Source: Streptomyces cavernae (GTDB taxonomy: Bacteria; Actinomycetota; Actinomycetes; Streptomycetales; Streptomycetaceae). From it: 64,000 bases of DNA. The stretch covers positions 62,001 through 126,000 of the forward strand of contig NZ_RPDJ01000011.1 of the NCBI RefSeq assembly GCF_004023625.1. Reading direction: 5' to 3'. A program made the position numbers and the translations under genes. The stretch's first letter is position 1. Each line of letters opens with the position of its first letter. This document shows positions 1 through 9,080 of this stretch, in pieces. The notes under the pieces were generated by a model. That model saw only the letters and a list, made by a program, of their open reading frames with translations. It ran no database searches and was not told the DNA's origin.

Positions 1-396
1 AAGGCGCTGGAACTGCTCGAACTGGTCGGTCTCTCCGACCAGGCCAGGGCCTACCCCGCCCAGCTCTCCGGCGGCCAGAAGCTGGGGGTCCCCCCAGGCC
101 TTTGAGGCGCTGGGGGAGCGTCGGCGTCGCCCGCGCCCTCGCCGGCGACCCCGAGGTGCTGCTCTCCGACGAGGCCACCAGCGCGCTCGACCCGGAGACC
201 ACCCGCTTCATCCTGCAGTTGCTGCGCGACCTCAACCGGCAGCTCGGCCTGACCGTCCTGCTCACCACGCACGAGATGGACGTGGTCAAGCCCGTCTGCG
301 ACTCGGCCGCCCTCATGGAGCGGGGCCGCATCGTGGAGTCCGGCACGGTCGGTGAACTGCTCGCCGGCCCCGGCTCCGAACTGGCGGGCGCCCTCT
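1..396 (+). pseudogene. metN: methionine ABC transporter ATPase remnant, interrupted and truncated
   Basis: The window opens inside an ABC ATPase that reads KALELLELVGLSDQ and then the signature LSGGQK. Frame is lost in a 37-base palindromic insertion, and the protein resumes out of phase at VGVARALAGDPEVLLSDEATSALDPET (Walker B LLSDEATS, D-loop SALD), then the H-loop region LLTTHEMDVV. It stops after GALF, where the C-terminal regulatory domain of MetN should begin, and runs directly into MetQ sequence. The subfamily is recognised from its neighbour. The 5' end lies outside the window. It cannot make a working ATPase. The frame break and fusion are directly visible; the deletion of metI is inferred from its absence. 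Confidence 0.85.
82..118. repeat. 37-base palindromic mini-insertion inside metN
   Basis: After the codons for SGGQK the sequence contains CTGGGGGTCCCCCCAGG, an almost perfect inverted repeat, followed by a short spacer and a second CTGGGGGAG arm. Relative to the conserved QRVG(I/V)ARAL reading it adds 32 bases net, which shifts frame and creates a TGA at 103-105. Similar G-run/C-run palindromes are common between Streptomyces genes, but this one sits in a coding region. No transposase or clear target duplication is visible. Confidence 0.6.
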
Positions 397-924
397 TTAC
401 AAGAAGCGGGGCACCCACATTGCGCCCGTCGCCACCGTGCACCTGGAGCCGCTCGGCCTCTACTCGAACAAGGCCGAGAAGGCCGACGAGCTGCAGAGCG
501 GTGCGACGGTCGCCGTCCCCAACGACACCGTCAACGAGGGCCGGGCGCTGAAGCTCCTCGCGCGAACGGGCTCATCACCCTCAAGGACGGCGTGGGCGAC
601 GACGCCACCCCCAAGGACATCGCGAAGAACCCGAAGAACCTCAAGTTCAAGGAGCTGGAGGCGGCCCGGACCCCGCGCTCACTCGACGACGTCGACGCGG
701 CCGTCGTCAACGGCAACTACGCCATCGAGGCCGACCTCAAGCCCGCCGAGGACGCCCTCGTCCTCGAGTCCCCCGACAACAACCCCTACGGCAACTTCCT
801 CGCCGTCAAGGAGGGCAACGAGGACGACCCGCGGGTGAAGAAGCTGGCCGAACTCCTCACCTCGCCCCAGGTGAGGAAGTACATCGAGGACACCTACGAC
901 GGATCGGTCCTCGCGTCCTCCTGA
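396..924 (+). pseudogene. metQ: methionine-binding lipoprotein remnant (MetQ C-terminal part), frameshifted
   Basis: From about 398 the reading frame gives YKKRGTHIAPVATVHLEPLG and then GLYSNKAEKADEL, diagnostic of the NlpA/MetQ substrate-binding family. The signal peptide, lipobox and roughly the first 110 residues are missing. Near 562-566 one base is lost between KLLA and NGLITLKDG, moving the frame; after that it reads cleanly to SPQVRKYIEDTYDGSVLASS and TGA. Together with metN this is an operon collapsed by one deletion that removed the metN end, metI and the metQ start, plus a later frameshift. A sequencing error could explain the single-base shift but not the fusion. Confidence 0.85.
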
Positions 925-1110
925 GGACCGTCCCGCCGAACCGAGGACCTTCTTCCGCGGGCCCGCCGGAACGGCCCCGCCGCCGCACCGCACCGGGGGT
1001 CCCCGCGCGCGAACGCGCGAGGATCCCACGGCGTCCCCGTGGTGCGATTACGCGCCCCGATGCTGCATGCTGGGGCATTCAGCAGGCCTCTGAGGGTTAC
1101 GGAGCGGCGC

Positions 1111-1749
1111 ATGACTACCACCTTCCCCGACATCTCCATCAGTACGGAGCGGTTGGTGCTGCGCGCGCTCGACGAGCCCGACGCACCCGCCCTCGCCGAG
1201 ATGATGAACGACGAGCAGGTCGCCGCCTGGACCGCGGTGCCCCAGCCCTACGGCGAGGACCAGGCCCACGCCTGGATCACCGAGCAAGCCCCCGCCCGGC
1301 GCACCGCGGGCCGCGGCATCGACTTCGCCGTCACCGAGTTCCTCACCCAACGCCTGGTCGGCGTGGTTCGGTTGAGCAAGGCCGACTGGCGGGTGCGGTC
1401 GATGGAGATGTCGTACATCATCGCCCCCTGGGCCCGCGGCGAGGGCTATGCCTCCGAAGCGGCCCTCGCGACCGCCCAATGGCTCTTCCGAGACCAGAAG
1501 TTCGAGCGCATCGAACTGCGCACCGCCGCCGACAACACCGCCTCCCAGCAGGTGGCCCAGAAGATCGGCTGTATCAGCGAGGGCGTGCTGCGGGGTGCCT
1601 GCATAGCCCGGACTCGCACCGAGACCGGCGGCTGGGCCGATCTGCGCACCGACTTCATCGTGTGGAGCCTGCTGCCCGAGGACCTGGAAGGCGTCGCCGA
1701 ACAACACGCGGACTCCGACGGTTTCACGTCGTTCGCGGACTGGAACTGA
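1111..1749 (+). CDS. GNAT-family N-acetyltransferase (RimJ/RimL type)
   Basis: A 212-aa protein beginning MTTTFPDISISTERLVLRAL, the typical start of RimJ/RimL-like acetyltransferases that acetylate N-terminal or side-chain amines using acetyl-CoA. The acetyl-CoA loop is visible as PWARGEGYASEAALATAQW near residue 110, followed by RIELRTAADNTASQQVAQKIG, the usual late motif. The frame is open further upstream, but the ATG at 1111 has GGAG seven bases before it and matches the family start. It is monocistronic, 116 bases before cobL. The substrate cannot be told from sequence. Confidence 0.85.
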   Translation: MTTTFPDISISTERLVLRALDEPDAPALAEMMNDEQVAAWTAVPQPYGEDQAHAWITEQAPARRTAGRGIDFAVTEFLTQRLVGVVRLSKADWRVRSMEMSYIIAPWARGEGYASEAALATAQWLFRDQKFERIELRTAADNTASQQVAQKIGCISEGVLRGACIARTRTETGGWADLRTDFIVWSLLPEDLEGVAEQHADSDGFTSFADWN

Positions 1750-1865
1750 ACGGTCGCCGAACCGCCCGGCCCAGCCCGCCCTCTTCGCCGGAGGATTCGC
1801 CAGGTACCCTCTCGGTGCTGCGCCTTCCCTGACGACCTGCGCAAAACCCCTGGAGACTGACGACG

Positions 1866-3077
1866 ATGGCCGATCGGGTCACGGTGATCGGCTGGGACGG
1901 CTCGCCCCTGACCGCCGCGGCGCGCGCCGCCCTCGGCGCCGCCACGCTGGTGGCCGGCGCGGGCCATCACCTGGCGCTGCCCGAGGTTCCCCTGGCCGCC
2001 GAGCGCATCCGGCTCGGCAGTGTCGCCCTCGCCGCCCGCCGCATCGCCGCGCACCGCGGCACCGCCGTGGTCCTCGCCGACGGCGATCCCGGCTTCTTCG
2101 GCGTCGTCCGCACCCTGCGCGCGCCCGAGTTCGGCCTGGAGGTCGAGGTCGTCCCGGCCGTCTCGTCGGTGGCCGCCGCCTTCGCGCGCGCCGGGATGCC
2201 CTGGGACGACGCCCAGGTCGTGGTCGCCCACCGGCGTACCCTGCGCCGCGCCGTCAACGTCTGCCGCGCCCACGGCAAGGTCGCGGTCCTGACCTCGCCC
2301 GGCGCCGGTCCCGCCGAACTCGGCCTCCTCCTTGAAGGGGTGCACCGCACCTTCGTGATCTGCGAGGAACTCGGCACCGAGCGCGAACAGGTCACCATCG
2401 TCAGCTCAGACAAGGCCGCCGACCACACCTGGCGCGACCCCAACGTCGTCATCGTCATCGGCGGCCCCGTCGTCCCCTCGCAGAACGGCGGCTGGATCGC
2501 CGGCCGCGACCCCGGCACCGGCCCGCGCGGCTGGGCGCTGCCCGCCGGGGAGTACGGCGGCCGGCTGCAGGAGGGCGAGACCGATCTCCTGCGCGCCGCC
2601 CAACTCGCCCACCTGGGACCGCGCACCGGCGACCTCGTCTGGGACATCGGCTCCGGCAGCGGCGCGTTCGCCACGGAGGCGGCGCGCTGCGGTGCCGCCG
2701 TCATCGCCGTCGACCGGGACGTGGCCGCCTGCGCCCGCACGGACGCCGCCGGCCGCCGCTTCGGCGTGCAGCTCCACATCGTGCACGGTGTCGCCCCGCA
2801 CGCCCTGGAGAACCTTCCCGAGCCCGATGTCGTACGGGTCGGGGGCGGCGGTGCCGCCGTCGTCTCGGCCGTCGCGGACCGGCGCCCGCAGCGGATCGTC
2901 ACGCACGCCGCGAACCGTGACGCGGCCGAACTCATCGGGCGCGACCTGACCGAGCACGGTTACCACGTCGAGTGCGCACTCCTGCAGTCCGTGGAACTCG
3001 ACACCAAGCTCTGGACGGAGAAGGAACGGAGCGTCGCGTTCCTGCTCACGGGCCGTCTGCCCGACCTGGCGCCGTGA
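1866..3077 (+). CDS. cobL: precorrin-6Y C5,15-methyltransferase (decarboxylating), CbiE-CbiT fusion
   Basis: A 403-aa fusion of the two domains that methylate C-5 and C-15 of precorrin-6Y and decarboxylate the C-12 acetate in aerobic cobalamin synthesis. Residues 1-195 are the CbiE tetrapyrrole methylase (VTVIGWDGSPL start, LADGDPGFFGVVRTLR). Residues 230-395 are the CbiT Rossmann methyltransferase, with its SAM motif VWDIGSGSGAFATEAARCGA near residue 257. The length matches CobL. The ATG follows CTGGAGACTGACG. The next gene also belongs to the B12 pathway (bluB-cobT). No B12-box riboswitch is visible upstream. Confidence 0.93.
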   Translation: MADRVTVIGWDGSPLTAAARAALGAATLVAGAGHHLALPEVPLAAERIRLGSVALAARRIAAHRGTAVVLADGDPGFFGVVRTLRAPEFGLEVEVVPAVSSVAAAFARAGMPWDDAQVVVAHRRTLRRAVNVCRAHGKVAVLTSPGAGPAELGLLLEGVHRTFVICEELGTEREQVTIVSSDKAADHTWRDPNVVIVIGGPVVPSQNGGWIAGRDPGTGPRGWALPAGEYGGRLQEGETDLLRAAQLAHLGPRTGDLVWDIGSGSGAFATEAARCGAAVIAVDRDVAACARTDAAGRRFGVQLHIVHGVAPHALENLPEPDVVRVGGGGAAVVSAVADRRPQRIVTHAANRDAAELIGRDLTEHGYHVECALLQSVELDTKLWTEKERSVAFLLTGRLPDLAP

Positions 3078-3456
3078 CCCTCCGGACCCCGGACCGATCT
3101 CGCCCCGCGATCCTCGGACGCCGTCTTGCGCGGTAGGCTGGCCGATCGTTGTACTGCACTAGGACGACAGGCAGTTCGTCGTTCAATGTCCTAAAAGCGC
3201 GCCCGGTTTGTGGTGCGTTGTGGTACGGCAGGATCGAAGGACGCGGCAACGTCGCGGCAACGTGGCGCAGTCCACAGCAGACCGTGGCGGATGGAGGTGC
3301 CCAGGGGGCGGACCGGCGGCGACAATGCCATTCAGTGGCTTTGTCGACTGAACTGTTCGTGCCGGACGGCAGGAAGGCTCGTTCTTCATACGGGCGGTGG
3401 TGCGCCGCCCCGGACGAGCTGGTTGCAGGAGCACAACCGATGGGCGAGGGGTACGC
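3078..3456. other. 379-base gap before bluB-cobT
   Basis: No coding potential that looks real. It includes TAGGCT at 3134-3139, usable as a -10 box, and a partial inverted repeat GACGACAGGCAGTTCGTCGT near 3161. I looked for a cobalamin riboswitch B12 box and found none, so control of the following gene is unexplained. The leader is long, about 310 bases if TAGGCT is the promoter. Confidence 0.4.
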
Positions 3457-6400
3457 ATGACCGACACCGGCCAGGTCCCGGGCGAGGGACTGCCGGAGAA
3501 CGCAGGCATGGGGGAACCGCCGGGCGTCTCCACACCGACCGCGTACACCTTCCTCGACCCCACCGAGAACACCATGGACGACGACGACCTCCTGCTCCTG
3601 CCCGGCGCCCAGGGAGCCTGGGTGGACTCCCCACCGGCGCACGCGGCGGCGCCCGGACACGACGGCGCCGCTCAGGCGGGCGCCGTGGCACACACTCCAC
3701 CGGGCGGTCAGGCGCAGGGCGGTCAGGCGCAGGGTGGTACGGGGCAGGGCGAAACGGTGCAGGGTGGCTGGCCCTCGGCCGAGCAGGGCCAGGCGGCCCC
3801 CACCCCGCACGGGGCGCATGGGGCTCCCGCGGCACACGAGCCGGGTCCGCACGAGACGGCCGGCCGGGACAGCGGCTCGGTCGACGTGAGCGCCGTCCGT
3901 ACACCGCCGCCCGCCGCAACACCCACCCCGCCGCCGGCTCCGCGCCGCCCACTGCACCTGGGGCCGCCCACCCCGGACAGCACCGGCAGCCTGGTCCGCT
4001 CGCTCGCCGACCGCGGTCCGGCCGGGGCACCCGTACGCCCCATGGGACCGCCCACGACCGGGCCCGAGTACCTGGACGTCCCGCGCGACACCGTGCACGC
4101 TTCCAGGACGCTGCACCCCGCGCCCCAGCACGCGGAGGTGCCGTCGCAGGGCGGTACGCCCTGGGGTGCGCCAACGAATGCAGAAACGGTCGTGCCCGGG
4201 GGCGAAGAGGCCCCCGCCGAGGCGCAGAACGTACCGAACGCGCCGGCCGCGCAGTCTCCTGGGGCGGGCGTACAGGCTTCTGGGGCGGGTGCGCAGGCTC
4301 CTGAGGCGGACGTGCAGGTTCCTGAGGCGGGCGTGCAGGTCGCTGATGCGGCGGAGGCCGTGGTCGCCCCCGAGGCCGGGGAGCCGGTCACCTTCCCGGA
4401 CGCCGCCGCGGACACCCACAGCTCCCCGGACGCGGAGCCCGCGGCGGACACCGAGGAGCCGACCGCGCACGGCGAAGCACAGGAGCAACCGCACACCGCC
4501 GACGCGCACTTCGCGCAGGCCGAAGTGCCCCACCACGTGCCGGCTGACGGTGAGGTGCAAGTCGCCGAAGCCGCGGGAGACATGGCACACGGCGGTCCGC
4601 AACTGCCCCCGCAGGACGCCGGTCTGCCCGTGCAGCCCGCGGACGTGGTGCAGTCGACGTACCCCGCCGAAACCGGCCTCTCCGCCGAGGCCGCGTTCAG
4701 CCCCGAAGCCGCACGGTTCGCGCAGTTTGCGGACACCGCGCAGCAGGCCCACCCCGCCGAGGCCGGGGACCTGGTACCGGACGGGGAGCCGCCGCGGTTC
4801 GCCGAGGCAGAGACGGCACCGCACATCGCCGATGACGCTTCGGCCGAGCCGTTCGCGGAAGCCGAAGCCCTGCCACTCGCCGAGGCGCAGCAGCCGGAGG
4901 CCTACGGCGAGGTTCCGCAGCAGCCCGAGTCCGTGACCGCGGTCGCCGAACCGCCGGCCCCGGCGGACACGGACACGGGCGTGGATGCGGACCCCGTCCC
5001 GGTAGAGCTCGCCGTGGCGGCGGCCCCGGACGCCCAAGAGACGGCCACCCAGACCCCGTCCCCGGCGGCCCCGGACTCGGGTCCGCAGTTCACCCAGGTC
5101 GTGGACCACGCGCAGCACGCCGCCCCGGAGGGCCTCCAGACGGCCCCCGAGCCCGCGCCCGCCGAGACCGAACCGGCAGTGGAGGCCCCCGAGCCCGCAC
5201 TCGCGGAGCCACAGATCACGGACGCGCAGACCGCGGAGCCACAGATCACGGACGCGCAGAACGCGGAGCCACAGATCACGGACGCGCAGAACGCGGAGCC
5301 ACAGATCACGGACGCGCAGAACGCGGAGCCGCAGGCCGTGCAGCCGGAGGCCGCCGAGCCGCAGGTCGTAGACCCGGAAGCCGTACAGCCGGAAGCCGTA
5401 CAGCCGGAAGCCCCTGAGCTGGACGCGGCCCCCGAGCCCGCCCCCGACCCCGTGGCCGCTGCGGAGACCCATTCGACCCCGGAGCCCACGGCGACCGAGG
5501 AATGCACGGACAGCACCGAGGAACCCACCGACAGCGCCGAAGAGAGCGCGGAAAGCTTCGAGACGGCCACGGACAACACCGACAGTACGGACAGCACGAA
5601 CACCATGGACGACCCCGTACGCGTTCCCGCTCAGCGTGAGGCGGAGCAGCCGGCCCCGGCGGCACCTGACGTGCCGGAGCCGACCGTCGGGGAACCCCTG
5701 GTGGCACAGCAGGCGGAGGACCTGGAGACCAGGGCCGCCGAAACGGAAGAGAGCGCGGCCGCGGTGGCTGAGACGACGGAACCCCCCGGCCCTGCCGCGC
5801 CGGGCTACGCCGAGGCGGAGCGCGAGGCGGTGCTGCGCGTGATGCGCGAGCGCCGCGACATTCGCAACGGCTTCCGCAGCGACCCCATCCCGCACGACGT
5901 CCTGCTGCGCGTCCTGGAGGCCGCCCACACGGCCCCCTCGGTCGGCCACTCCCAGCCCTGGGACTTCGTCGTCATCCGCTCCGCCGACACCCGGCGCACG
6001 ATGCACGAACTCGCCATGCGCCAGCGCGACGCGTACGCGAAGTCGCTGCCGAAGGGCCGCGCGAAGCAGTTCAAGGAACTGAAGATCGAGGCCATCCTCG
6101 ACACGCCGGTGAACATCGTGGTCACCGCCGACCCGACGCGCGGCGGCCGGCACACCCTGGGCCGGCACACGCAGCCGCAGATGGCGCCCTACTCCTCCGC
6201 GCTCGCGGTCGAGAACCTCTGGCTCGCCGCGCGCGCCGAGGGCCTCGGCGTCGGCTGGGTCAGCTTCTTCGACGAGCGGGAGATGGTCCGCACGCTCGGT
6301 CTGCCCGAGCACCTGGAGGTCGTCGCTTATCTGTGCGTCGGGTACGTGGACGAGTTCCCTGAGGAGCCCGAGCTGATGCAGGCGGGCTGGTCCAAGCGCC

Positions 6401-7521
6401 GCCCGCTGTCCTGGGTGGTGCACGAGGAGACGTACGGCCGCCGCGCCCTGCCCGGTGAGGAGCCGCACGACCTGCTCGCCGAGACCGTCTCCAACATCCG
6501 CCCGCTGGACGCCAAGGCGCTCGGCGAGGCGTGGGAGCGGCAGAAGCGGATGACCAAGCCCGCGGGCGCGCTCGGCATGCTGGAGATCATCTCCGCGCAG
6601 CTCTCGGGGCTGTCCAGGCAGTGCCCGCCGCCGATCCCGGAACCCGCCGCCGTCGCGATCTTCGCGGGCGACCACGGTGTGCACGCGCAGGGCGTCACCC
6701 CTTGGCCGCAGGAGGTCACTGCGCAGATGGTCGCCAACTTCCTGGGCGGGGGAGCGGTCTGCAACGCCTTCGCCAACCAGGTCGGCGCCGAGGTCTGCGT
6801 CGTCGACGTGGGCGTCGCGTCGGACCTCCCGGCCACCCCGGGCCTTCTCCCGCGCAAGGTCAGGGCCGGCACGGCCGACATGACTGCCGGTCCCGCGCTG
6901 ACCCGGGAGGAGGTCAAGAAGGCCATCGAGGTCGGCATCGAGACGGCCCGCGACCTGGTCGCGGCCGGCAACAAGGCCCTCCTCACCGGCGAGATGGGCA
7001 TCGCGAACACGACCGCCTCGGCGGCCCTGATCGCGGTCTTCACCGACACGGATCCCTCCGAGGTCACGGGCCGGGGCACGGGCATCAACGACGAGACGCT
7101 GGCCCGCAAGACCGAGGTGGTGCGCCGCGCCATCGAACTCCACCAGCCGGACCCGGCCGACCCCATCGGCGTCCTCGCCGCGTTCGGCGGCCTGGAACAC
7201 GCCGCGATGGTGGGACTGCTGCTGGGCGGGGCGTCCCTGCGTACGCCGGTGATCCTGGACGGCGTCAGCGCGGGCGCCGCCGCCCTCGTGGCCCGCGCCA
7301 TCGCCCCCGAGGTCCTGGCGGCCTGCATCGCAGGCCACCGCAGCGCCGAACCGGGCCATGTGGCGGCCCTGAAGAAACTGGGCCTGCGTCCCCTGGTGGA
7401 CCTGGACCTCCGCCTGGGGGAGGGCACGGGCGCCCTGCTGGCCCTCCCGGTGGTCCAGAGCGCGGCGAGAGCCATGCACGAGGTGGCGACGTTCGACTCG
7501 GCGGGCGTCACCGAGAAGTAG
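3457..7521 (+). CDS. cobT: BluB-CobT fusion: dimethylbenzimidazole synthase / nicotinate-nucleotide-DMB phosphoribosyltransferase
   Basis: A 1,354-aa protein in three parts. Residues 1-780 are low-complexity Ala/Pro/Glu/Gln-rich sequence without recognisable fold, containing tandem repeats. Residues 785-1000 are a BluB-type flavin destructase (RRDIRNGFRSDPIPHDVLLR, HTAPSVGHSQPWDFV, ENLWLAARAEGLGVGWVSFF) that makes 5,6-dimethylbenzimidazole from FMNH2. Residues 1015-1350 are CobT (FAGDHGVHAQGVTPWPQEVT, LLTGEMGIANTTASAALIAV, and LRLGEGTGALLALP containing the catalytic Glu), which makes alpha-ribazole phosphate. The enzyme making the lower ligand and the enzyme attaching it are thus covalently linked. 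The ATG at 3457 has GAGGGG six bases upstream. The extreme N-terminal expansion is unusual in length. Confidence 0.93.
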   Translation: MTDTGQVPGEGLPENAGMGEPPGVSTPTAYTFLDPTENTMDDDDLLLLPGAQGAWVDSPPAHAAAPGHDGAAQAGAVAHTPPGGQAQGGQAQGGTGQGETVQGGWPSAEQGQAAPTPHGAHGAPAAHEPGPHETAGRDSGSVDVSAVRTPPPAATPTPPPAPRRPLHLGPPTPDSTGSLVRSLADRGPAGAPVRPMGPPTTGPEYLDVPRDTVHASRTLHPAPQHAEVPSQGGTPWGAPTNAETVVPGGEEAPAEAQNVPNAPAAQSPGAGVQASGAGAQAPEADVQVPEAGVQVADAAEAVVAPEAGEPVTFPDAAADTHSSPDAEPAADTEEPTAHGEAQEQPHTADAHFAQAEVPHHVPADGEVQVAEAAGDMAHGGPQLPPQDAGLPVQPADVVQSTYPAETGLSAEAAFSPEAARFAQFADTAQQAHPAEAGDLVPDGEPPRFAEAETAPHIADDASAEPFAEAEALPLAEAQQPEAYGEVPQQPESVTAVAEPPAPADTDTGVDADPVPVELAVAAAPDAQETATQTPSPAAPDSGPQFTQVVDHAQHAAPEGLQTAPEPAPAETEPAVEAPEPALAEPQITDAQTAEPQITDAQNAEPQITDAQNAEPQITDAQNAEPQAVQPEAAEPQVVDPEAVQPEAVQPEAPELDAAPEPAPDPVAAAETHSTPEPTATEECTDSTEEPTDSAEESAESFETATDNTDSTDSTNTMDDPVRVPAQREAEQPAPAAPDVPEPTVGEPLVAQQAEDLETRAAETEESAAAVAETTEPPGPAAPGYAEAEREAVLRVMRERRDIRNGFRSDPIPHDVLLRVLEAAHTAPSVGHSQPWDFVVIRSADTRRTMHELAMRQRDAYAKSLPKGRAKQFKELKIEAILDTPVNIVVTADPTRGGRHTLGRHTQPQMAPYSSALAVENLWLAARAEGLGVGWVSFFDEREMVRTLGLPEHLEVVAYLCVGYVDEFPEEPELMQAGWSKRRPLSWVVHEETYGRRALPGEEPHDLLAETVSNIRPLDAKALGEAWERQKRMTKPAGALGMLEIISAQLSGLSRQCPPPIPEPAAVAIFAGDHGVHAQGVTPWPQEVTAQMVANFLGGGAVCNAFANQVGAEVCVVDVGVASDLPATPGLLPRKVRAGTADMTAGPALTREEVKKAIEVGIETARDLVAAGNKALLTGEMGIANTTASAALIAVFTDTDPSEVTGRGTGINDETLARKTEVVRRAIELHQPDPADPIGVLAAFGGLEHAAMVGLLLGGASLRTPVILDGVSAGAAALVARAIAPEVLAACIAGHRSAEPGHVAALKKLGLRPLVDLDLRLGEGTGALLALPVVQSAARAMHEVATFDSAGVTEK
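5203..5322 (+). repeat. four 30-base tandem repeats inside bluB-cobT
   Basis: Four near-identical units beginning GCGGAGCCACAGATCACGGA at 5203, 5233, 5263 and 5293. They encode AEPQITDAQT/N four times; the next copy at 5323 diverges to AEPQAVQPEA. The unit is a multiple of three, so gain or loss of copies keeps frame. Looser GAGVQ/PEAGVQV repeats occur at 4260-4345 and PEAVQ repeats at 5378-5415. Confidence 0.9.
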
Positions 7522-7645
7522 GCGGCGTCACTTGGCAGTAGAAGACGGGGTCACCCAGCAGTAGGAGACGGCGTCTCGAAGAAGTAGACGGCGTCACCTA
7601 ATCGCAGGCGGCGTCACCAGGAAGGCGGGCGGCGTCACCGTGAGG
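7504..7645 (+). repeat. degenerate repeats copied from the 3' end of bluB-cobT
   Basis: The gene ends GGCGTCACCGAGAAGTAG. Variants of that string recur downstream: GGCGTCACTTGGCAGTAG, GGGTCACCCAGCAGTAG, GGCGTCTCGAAGAAGTAG, GGCGTCACCTAATCGCAG, GGCGTCACCAGG and GGCGTCACCGTGAG. About six units of 18-23 bases fill the space after the stop. They look like slippage products of the gene end; no function is evident. Confidence 0.7.
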
Positions 7646-7768
7646 CAAGTGGGGCCGTGGGCGTGGGGGCCGGGGCGCCCCCATACCCCCGCCCCATAAA
7701 ATGCCCACGTCAGGGCCGCTCCGAAGCCGCAGCGCCCACCGCCCGCCTGGACGAGGAGCCGCACCTTC

Positions 7769-9001
7769 ATGGCCGAACACCCTGCCTACCCCGTAGGCCT
7801 CCGCCTCTCCGGCCGCACCGTGGTCGTCCTCGGCGGCGGCCAGGTCGCCCAGCGCCGCCTCCCCGCGCTCATCGCGGCGGGCGCGGACATCCTCCTCGTC
7901 TCGCCCGAGGCGACCCCCTCCGTCGAGGCCATGGCGGACGCCGGCGAGATCACCTGGGCGAAGCGCCGCTACGAGGACGGCGACCTCGCGGACGCCTGGT
8001 ACGCCCTGATCGCCACCAGCGACCCCGAGGCGAACACCGCCGCCTCCGCCGAAGCGGAGCGCCACCGCGTCTGGTGCGTCCGCTCCGACGATGCCGACGC
8101 CGCGACGGCCTGGACCCCGGCGACGGGCCACAGCGAGGGCGTCACGGTGGCCGTGCTCACCACCAGCGCGCGCGGCCGCGACCCGCGCCACACCGCCGCG
8201 ATCCGTGACGCCGTGGTCGAGGGCCTGCGCGACGGAACCCTCGTCGCCCCCCACCACCGCACCCGCACCGCGGGCGTCGCCCTGGTCGGCGGCGGCCCCG
8301 GCGATCCCGATCTGATCACGGTCCGCGGCCGCCGCCTCCTCGCCGAGGCCGACGTCGTCATCGCGGACCGGCTCGGCCCGCGCGACCTGCTCGCCGAACT
8401 GCCGCCGCACGTCGAGGTCATCGACGCGGCGAAGATCCCGTACGGACGTTTCATGGCGCAGGAAGCCATCAACAACGCCCTCATCGAACACGCGAAGCAG
8501 GGCAAGTCCGTGGTCCGGCTGAAGGGCGGCGACCCCTTCGTCTTCGGCCGCGGCATGGAAGAGGCCCAGGCCCTCGCCGAAGCGGGCATCCCGTGCACGG
8601 TGGTCCCCGGCATCTCGAGCTCGATCTCCGTCCCGGGCGCGGCCGGAATTCCGGTCACCCACCGGGGCGTCGCCCACGAGTTCACCGTCGTCAGCGGTCA
8701 TGTCGCCCCTGACGACGAGCGTTCGTTGGTCGACTGGCCGGCGCTCGCCAAGCTGCGCGGCACGCTGGTGATCCTGATGGGAGTCGACAAGATCGGGAAG
8801 ATCGCCGAAACCCTGATGGCCCACGGCAAGGCCCCCGACACCCCGGTCGCCCTCGTCCAGGAGGGCACGACGGCCGCCCAGCGCCGCGTGGACGCCACCC
8901 TCGCGACGGTGGCCGACGCCGTGCGCGCCGAGGACGTGAAGCCCCCGGCGGTCATCGTGATCGGCGAAGTGGTCGACGTGGGCGTACCCCAGGGCTCCTG
9001 A
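7769..9001 (+). CDS. cysG: siroheme synthase-like fusion: precorrin-2 dehydrogenase / uroporphyrinogen-III C-methyltransferase
   Basis: A 410-aa fusion. Residues 1-155 resemble the NAD-dependent precorrin-2 dehydrogenase/ferrochelatase module (GRTVVVLGGGQVAQRRLPAL). Residues 165-405 are the SUMT/CobA methyltransferase with its family signatures VALVGGGPGDPDLITVRG and VVRLKGGDPFVFGRG and the HRGVAHEFTVVSGH segment. It converts uroporphyrinogen III to precorrin-2, the branch point to cobalamin and siroheme, fitting cobL and bluB-cobT upstream. It is slightly shorter than E. coli CysG (457 aa), so the chelatase part may be reduced. ATG start 16 bases after a GGACGAGGAG stretch. Confidence 0.9.
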   Translation: MAEHPAYPVGLRLSGRTVVVLGGGQVAQRRLPALIAAGADILLVSPEATPSVEAMADAGEITWAKRRYEDGDLADAWYALIATSDPEANTAASAEAERHRVWCVRSDDADAATAWTPATGHSEGVTVAVLTTSARGRDPRHTAAIRDAVVEGLRDGTLVAPHHRTRTAGVALVGGGPGDPDLITVRGRRLLAEADVVIADRLGPRDLLAELPPHVEVIDAAKIPYGRFMAQEAINNALIEHAKQGKSVVRLKGGDPFVFGRGMEEAQALAEAGIPCTVVPGISSSISVPGAAGIPVTHRGVAHEFTVVSGHVAPDDERSLVDWPALAKLRGTLVILMGVDKIGKIAETLMAHGKAPDTPVALVQEGTTAAQRRVDATLATVADAVRAEDVKPPAVIVIGEVVDVGVPQGS

Positions 9002-9080
9002 CAGCCGCAGAAGTAACCCGGGGTAACCCAACCCCGTCAAAGCCGTTGGCACCGCCCCCAGGACAAGGCAGTATCACTCT

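Noticed and set aside
3078..3456. Cobalamin riboswitch upstream of bluB-cobT
   Set aside because: No B12 box or matching base-stem sequence was found; only a partial inverted repeat.
3046..7479. Continuous antisense open frame of nearly 1,480 codons across bluB-cobT
   Set aside because: Composition is Arg/Gly/Leu-rich with no family; it mirrors a high-GC gene with strong codon bias on the other strand, which has recognisable catalytic domains.
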